A DNA stretch of 6,909 nucleotides from Myxococcota bacterium. GTDB lineage: Bacteria > Myxococcota_A > UBA9160 > PR03. Shown in pieces: positions 6,086 to 6,909 of the stretch. Within the stretch, counting starts at the first letter, position 1. Each line of letters opens with the position of its first letter. Under the pieces are notes generated by a model. It did no database searches. It saw only the letters and a list, made by a program, of their open reading frames with translations, and had not been told where the DNA came from. The DNA is taken from contig JALOQG010000193.1 in NCBI GenBank assembly GCA_025453505.1, positions 1 through 6,909 of the forward strand. Reading direction: 5' to 3'. The position numbers and the translations under genes are program-made.

Positions 6086-6823
6086 CTGGCGCGCGATCTC
6101 GGCCACGTCCTGCACTTGTTCGCCCCGGAGCTGGCTGCTCCGGGTGATGCGGGAGTTTCCCCTGCTGCGGACGGCGCGCCGCCGCTGATCGGAGTTCCGC
6201 TCGCACGACCGGATGCGGTCCGCGCGGCGCTGCTCGAGAACGTCGCGGTGGAGGCCGGCCGGCAGGGCGCGCGCGTCACGGTGCTCGCGCCCGGCGCTCT
6301 GCTCGGAGCCGCGGGCACGGCGTCACCGTTCGGCGTCGAGTCGCACCGCATCGACGCCGGCCCCGCGGCCCTGGTGAGCGGCGCCGAAGAGGCCCTGCGT
6401 CGCGCGCCGCGGCGCGACCCCTCGCTCGTGTTCGCCGCGTATCCGGCGAGTTGGCTGCAGAAGGGCGCGGACGTCGCAGCGCTGCTGCGCTGGTCGCTGG
6501 TCTTCGTACGCCCCGATGCGGCGTCGTTGCACGAGGCAGCGGGCGTGATCGAGTCGATCGCCGCACAGGCCCCGGGCGCGCGCCTCGGCGTCAGCGTCTA
6601 CGGCGTCCGCTCGCTCGTCGAGGCGCGCGACTGCTTCGAACACCTCGCACTCGGAGTCGAGCGCCGGTTCGGCTGCGCACTCGTGAGCTACGGGGTGCTC
6701 GTGGACGACGTGCACGTCTCGCGCTCGATCGTCACCGGTCGCCCCGTCGGACTCAGCAACCCGCACACGCCGTCCGCTCGCGCCTTCGCAGACGTCGCAC
6801 GACTGCTGCTGGGCGATGTCTGA
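6086..6823 (+). CDS. MinD/FlhG-like protein lacking the P-loop (probable pseudo-ATPase)
   Basis: No characterised family name fits exactly, but the layout follows MinD/FlhG/ParA ATPases. LIGVPLARPDAVRAALLENV, leading to RVTVLAPG, aligns by position with the MinD first strand, P-loop, helix and switch I, yet has no GKGGxGKT. LVFAAYPASWLQKGADVAALL, leading to SLVFVRPDAASLHEA, aligns with the Walker B strand and following region, with the IDxPAG aspartate gone. The end, GVRSLVEARDCFEHLALGVE then VSYGVLVDDVHVSRSIVTGR and SARAFADVARLLL, matches the MinD/FlhG C-terminal third (the strand reading yLG.ip.D, then the region around the r.P residues). It should keep the fold without ATPase activity. The frame contains no ATG. 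CTG at 6086 (245 residues, N-terminus xARDLGHVLHLFAPE) is preferred over TTG at 6116 (235 residues) because of the GGAG site. It starts 15 bases after the ParA-fusion stop, and a partnership with that ATPase is inferred. Confidence 0.7.
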   Translation: MARDLGHVLHLFAPELAAPGDAGVSPAADGAPPLIGVPLARPDAVRAALLENVAVEAGRQGARVTVLAPGALLGAAGTASPFGVESHRIDAGPAALVSGAEEALRRAPRRDPSLVFAAYPASWLQKGADVAALLRWSLVFVRPDAASLHEAAGVIESIAAQAPGARLGVSVYGVRSLVEARDCFEHLALGVERRFGCALVSYGVLVDDVHVSRSIVTGRPVGLSNPHTPSARAFADVARLLLGDV

Positions 6824-6909
6824 TCGCGAGGAAGCGCGGCGCGCGCTGCGCGGCGCGCTCGCAGCGCAGCTCGCACGCGCCGGAACGCCGCTGAACGTGA
6901 TCGCCGAGG
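6816..6909 (+). CDS. Start of an unrecognised gene, cut by the right edge
   Basis: An ATG at 6816 overlaps the end of the MinD-like gene by 8 bases (ATGTCTGA) and stays open for 31 codons to the edge. The visible residues, MSDREEARRALRGALAAQLA then RAGTPLNVIAE, suggest an amphipathic, charged helical N-terminus without a signal peptide. The overlap is typical of translationally coupled operon genes, but there is no clear Shine-Dalgarno, and 31 residues are too few to name a family. It could be another part of the ParA system or an unrelated gene. Confidence 0.5.
   Translation, partial: MSDREEARRALRGALAAQLARAGTPLNVIAE

Noticed and set aside
5123..6115. A 330-codon minus-strand frame opposite the ParA-CBM48 gene
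   Set aside because: It is antisense to a gene with intact ParA and CBM48 motifs. Its repeated segment (AGVAELDDAHVV) is only the reverse reading of the 39-bp duplication.

Overview
This GC-rich window (roughly two thirds G+C or more by eye, with strong third-position bias that creates very long spurious ORFs on the opposite strand) is tightly packed chromosomal sequence. There are no RNA genes, insertion sequences, CRISPR arrays or phage genes. The gene content and high G+C suggest a free-living Gram-negative bacterium of the Myxococcota or a related deltaproteobacterial lineage. This is an inference from style and gene families; no marker gene is present to place it.

Left part, minus strand (about 1-4194): four genes read leftward as one apparent operon with spacings of -4, 15 and 3 bases. 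In transcription order they are a 2-phosphoglycerate-kinase-like P-loop kinase with two tandem ATP-cone-like domains, a GTG-started M48 metalloprotease predicted to be a lipoprotein, a MoxR/magnesium-chelatase-I-like AAA+ ATPase, and the N-terminal 256 codons of its VWA-domain partner, which runs off the left edge. The last two form a classic MoxR-VWA pair, expected to act together as an ATPase plus metal-ion-dependent protein-binding module. The kinase and protease may be operon passengers.

Centre (4195-4311): a short divergent promoter region with an 18-base imperfect palindrome that is a candidate operator for the MerR-type regulator beside it.

Right part, plus strand (4312 to the right edge): a second apparent operon. 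It starts with a MerR-type regulator with an extra beta-rich tail. Next comes a ParA/Soj-type ATPase fused at its C-terminus to an AMPK-type glycogen-binding domain (CBM48/E-set), with a 39-bp tandem duplication at the domain junction. Third is a MinD/FlhG-like protein that has lost both its P-loop and its Walker B aspartate and appears to start at a non-ATG codon. Last is the start of a further gene overlapping it by 8 bases.

The most interesting reading is that the right operon encodes an undescribed ParA-type positioning or signalling system: an active ParA that carries a carbohydrate-sensing or carbohydrate-binding domain, a catalytically dead MinD-like partner, and a MerR-type DNA-binding protein. 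One possible role is positioning a polysaccharide-containing cargo, or linking glycogen status to cell organisation. The role is inference; the fusion, duplication and motif losses are visible in the sequence.
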